The notes under the pieces are model-generated. The model did not search any database and had not been told where the DNA came from. It saw only the letters and a list, made by a program, of their open reading frames with translations. Shown in pieces: positions 62,310-64,000 of a stretch of 64,000 bases of DNA (within the stretch, counting starts at the first letter, position 1; each line of letters starts with the position of its first letter). The stretch is from the NCBI RefSeq assembly GCF_051014685.1, contig NC_135055.1, positions 14,124,001 to 14,188,000 of the forward strand, in the 5' to 3' direction. The stretch is from Ptiloglossa arizonensis (lineage: Eukaryota; Arthropoda; Insecta; Hymenoptera; Colletidae). The position numbers and the translations under genes are program-made.

Positions 62310-62633
62310 CTTCAAAATGATCAGAAATATACAAATTGTACAGCGAAGAATTACACTAGATAATTGAACTGTATAATTTATATTTTTCTTCTGTAATTTC
62401 GATTATCCTACTCAAAAGAGAATATAAATTGTACAGTGAGAAATATAAAATAAAAGTGTAACGATGTGTTAAATGGTACAATAAAATGTTAGAATTCGAA
62501 ATATATAATTTACCATATCAATTTACACCGTATTTTTCTATTTTATATTTCAACTCGCCTAAAGAACAATTCTTTTCGTTAATTTATAATATTCTTTTGT
62601 AATTTAAATTATCCTACTCTGATCATTTTGGAG
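62310..62633. mobile_element. Possible MITE with 16-bp terminal inverted repeats
   Basis: CTTCAAAATGATCAGA (62310-62325) faces TCTGATCATTTTGGAG (62618-62633), 15 of 16 positions paired, around an AT-rich 292-base interior. The interior holds direct repeats TGTAATTTCGATTATCCTACTC-like at 62392 and 62598, and AAATTGTACAG at 62333 and 62427. No target duplication is visible. Confidence 0.35.
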
Positions 62634-63330
62634 ATGACCGAAAGTGGTTGCTCGATGCTTCATTCCCTATAATTAACAGCTTGTTGAGCTCATAGTCCGG
62701 TGAATATTCTATAATAAATTGTTTCTAGTTTTTCAAATCGAAGGTGAAGATAATTCGTCCACGAGACTTGTTATTGTTACCAAATTGTTCCAAAGTTCGG
62801 ATACTTATTTTCGTAACACACTGTACAATCGATCTAGCTCACTTCGTCGAATGATAATGCAAACATGCATATGATAAGCTTCGTGTGTCGATTGGCACTG
62901 TACACATCTGCGCACTTCTGCATGCATAATTTAACGAAATTAATTTGTCCCCCCGCGTTGTGCATATCCGTGAAATTGTAACCGTTTACCGTTCCTCTAC
63001 CGCACACATAAGTGCAAATAATAATCGGTTATAATTTCGCAAATACCTCGTTGGAATTATTTTCTTTTCGATAAAGTAAGCGATGACGTTGCAATCTCTA
63101 CATTGAACACCCACTACATTCATTACGTTTCCTTTATTCAATTTCTGCGGCGTCTTTGGTCGAGCGAATTTTTAAATTTCGTTTAACGCGGGATTTCAAT
63201 AGAACGTTGTGATTCAAAGAGAATATCGAGAACATCGTTTTTACAATCTAATCGAATAGACTGTCACGGTTCTTTCGATAATACGTACAGATAATTTTTC
63301 AAACAACAACGCGACTAATCGTTACACTTT
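62634..63330. other. AT-rich stretch, nothing recognised
   Basis: No gene, repeat or transposon end was recognised. Confidence 0.45.
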
Positions 63331-63492
63331 TCGTTAAAATAATCAAGGTGAAAGATTCGTGCGATTTTTCGAATTACTTTCTACCTTTCAAGATCCAATT
63401 AATCATTATAGTCGTTAAAATAATCAAGGTGAAAAATTTGTACGAATTTTCGTATTATTTTGTACCTTTGGATTCCGATCGTACTTTTATTT
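63331..63492. repeat. Tandem duplication, 81-bp period, two copies
   Basis: TCGTTAAAATAATCAAGGTG starts at 63331 and 63412. Both copies continue GAAARATTYGTRCGA and TACCTTT. Confidence 0.85.
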
Positions 63493-64000
63493 CCGAATTT
63501 ACAGCAAGGACGGAGAATATAAATAACATAACTTCGTACGCTCGCGTAACGTGCGTTTTCGCATATTGGCGCGTTTGGACCGCATTGCATATTGACCGAA
63601 TCTGGAAAATTCATTTTGCACGGCAATGTACCGTGTATTTCCGATTTTCGTGTGGTTTTAACGCAATAATCCAATCCCGGTCAATAATAACTGGAACAAA
63701 CGTCCACTTCTGTCAGGAAAACGGACAATGCATTGAAACGTAACCTGCCGTTCTTGCGTATCTTCAAATTGTTTTTTTTCTTCTTTTTTTTTTGTAATCA
63801 TTTTCAAATACAAATATTCCATTTGTTGTATTAGAGGGCGGTTCTTCGATGGAGCAGCATATATTTCTGTTTAAAAATGATTCCTTTGTCGACAGATTTT
63901 AGCGAAACACAATGCACGTTTGAAAATGAAAAAAAAACATTTCAATTCACTGCAAATACGTATAAAAAAAAAATGTCACTGTGTGCCACGAACCACCCCC
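63493..64000. other. Terminal stretch, T/A runs
   Basis: T runs at 63770-63795 and A runs near 63930 and 63965. A 131-codon plus-strand frame crosses the preceding duplication and is judged accidental. A TTGTATTAG acceptor-like sequence after the T-rich tract (63833) is unsupported. Confidence 0.35.

Overview
The window is AT-rich animal DNA with many CpG dinucleotides, long A/T runs, frequent microsatellites and relics of cut-and-paste transposons (piggyBac, mariner, pogo/Tigger-like, Tc1-like). It has no dense genes, operons or ribosome binding sites. It reads as an insect intron or intergenic desert. Base composition and repeat style suggest an aculeate hymenopteran such as a bee, but this is an impression and not a proof.

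Left edge (1-985): a minus-strand, internally deleted piggyBac-type element. The C-terminal part of its transposase runs off the window start, and its end lies at a TTAA at 982-985. Next comes a CpG-rich, GA-repeat-bearing block (about 986-2330), then mostly featureless AT-rich DNA broken by duplications and degenerate minisatellites.

The best protein-coding candidate is a minus-strand split gene. Its proposed terminal exon (13385-13690) has a branch-point-like CTAAT, an acceptor, an open frame with one membrane segment, and an AATAAA 35 bases after the stop. A phase-compatible internal exon lies at 26375-26499, and a weaker phase-compatible exon at 32206-32304. I do not recognise the protein. 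A GC-rich block at about 20165-21520 carries CT/GAGA tracts, a 14-bp palindrome and paired TATA boxes and looks like a core promoter. Its direction is ambiguous and its link to this gene is unproven.

The rest is a catalogue of tandem repeats: a 40-bp array (21640-23010), a 120-bp array (27060-27630), a ~10-bp repeat organised into 137-bp higher-order units (45270-45870), an 11-bp array of AATAAA (54701-54782) and a 109-bp array (60945-61555). Transposon fragments lie at about 24270-24530, 40951-41004 and 56740-56794, with a possible MITE at 62310-62633. No tRNA, rRNA, CRISPR array or recognisable microRNA was found by reading. Most open frames of 60-180 codons look accidental.
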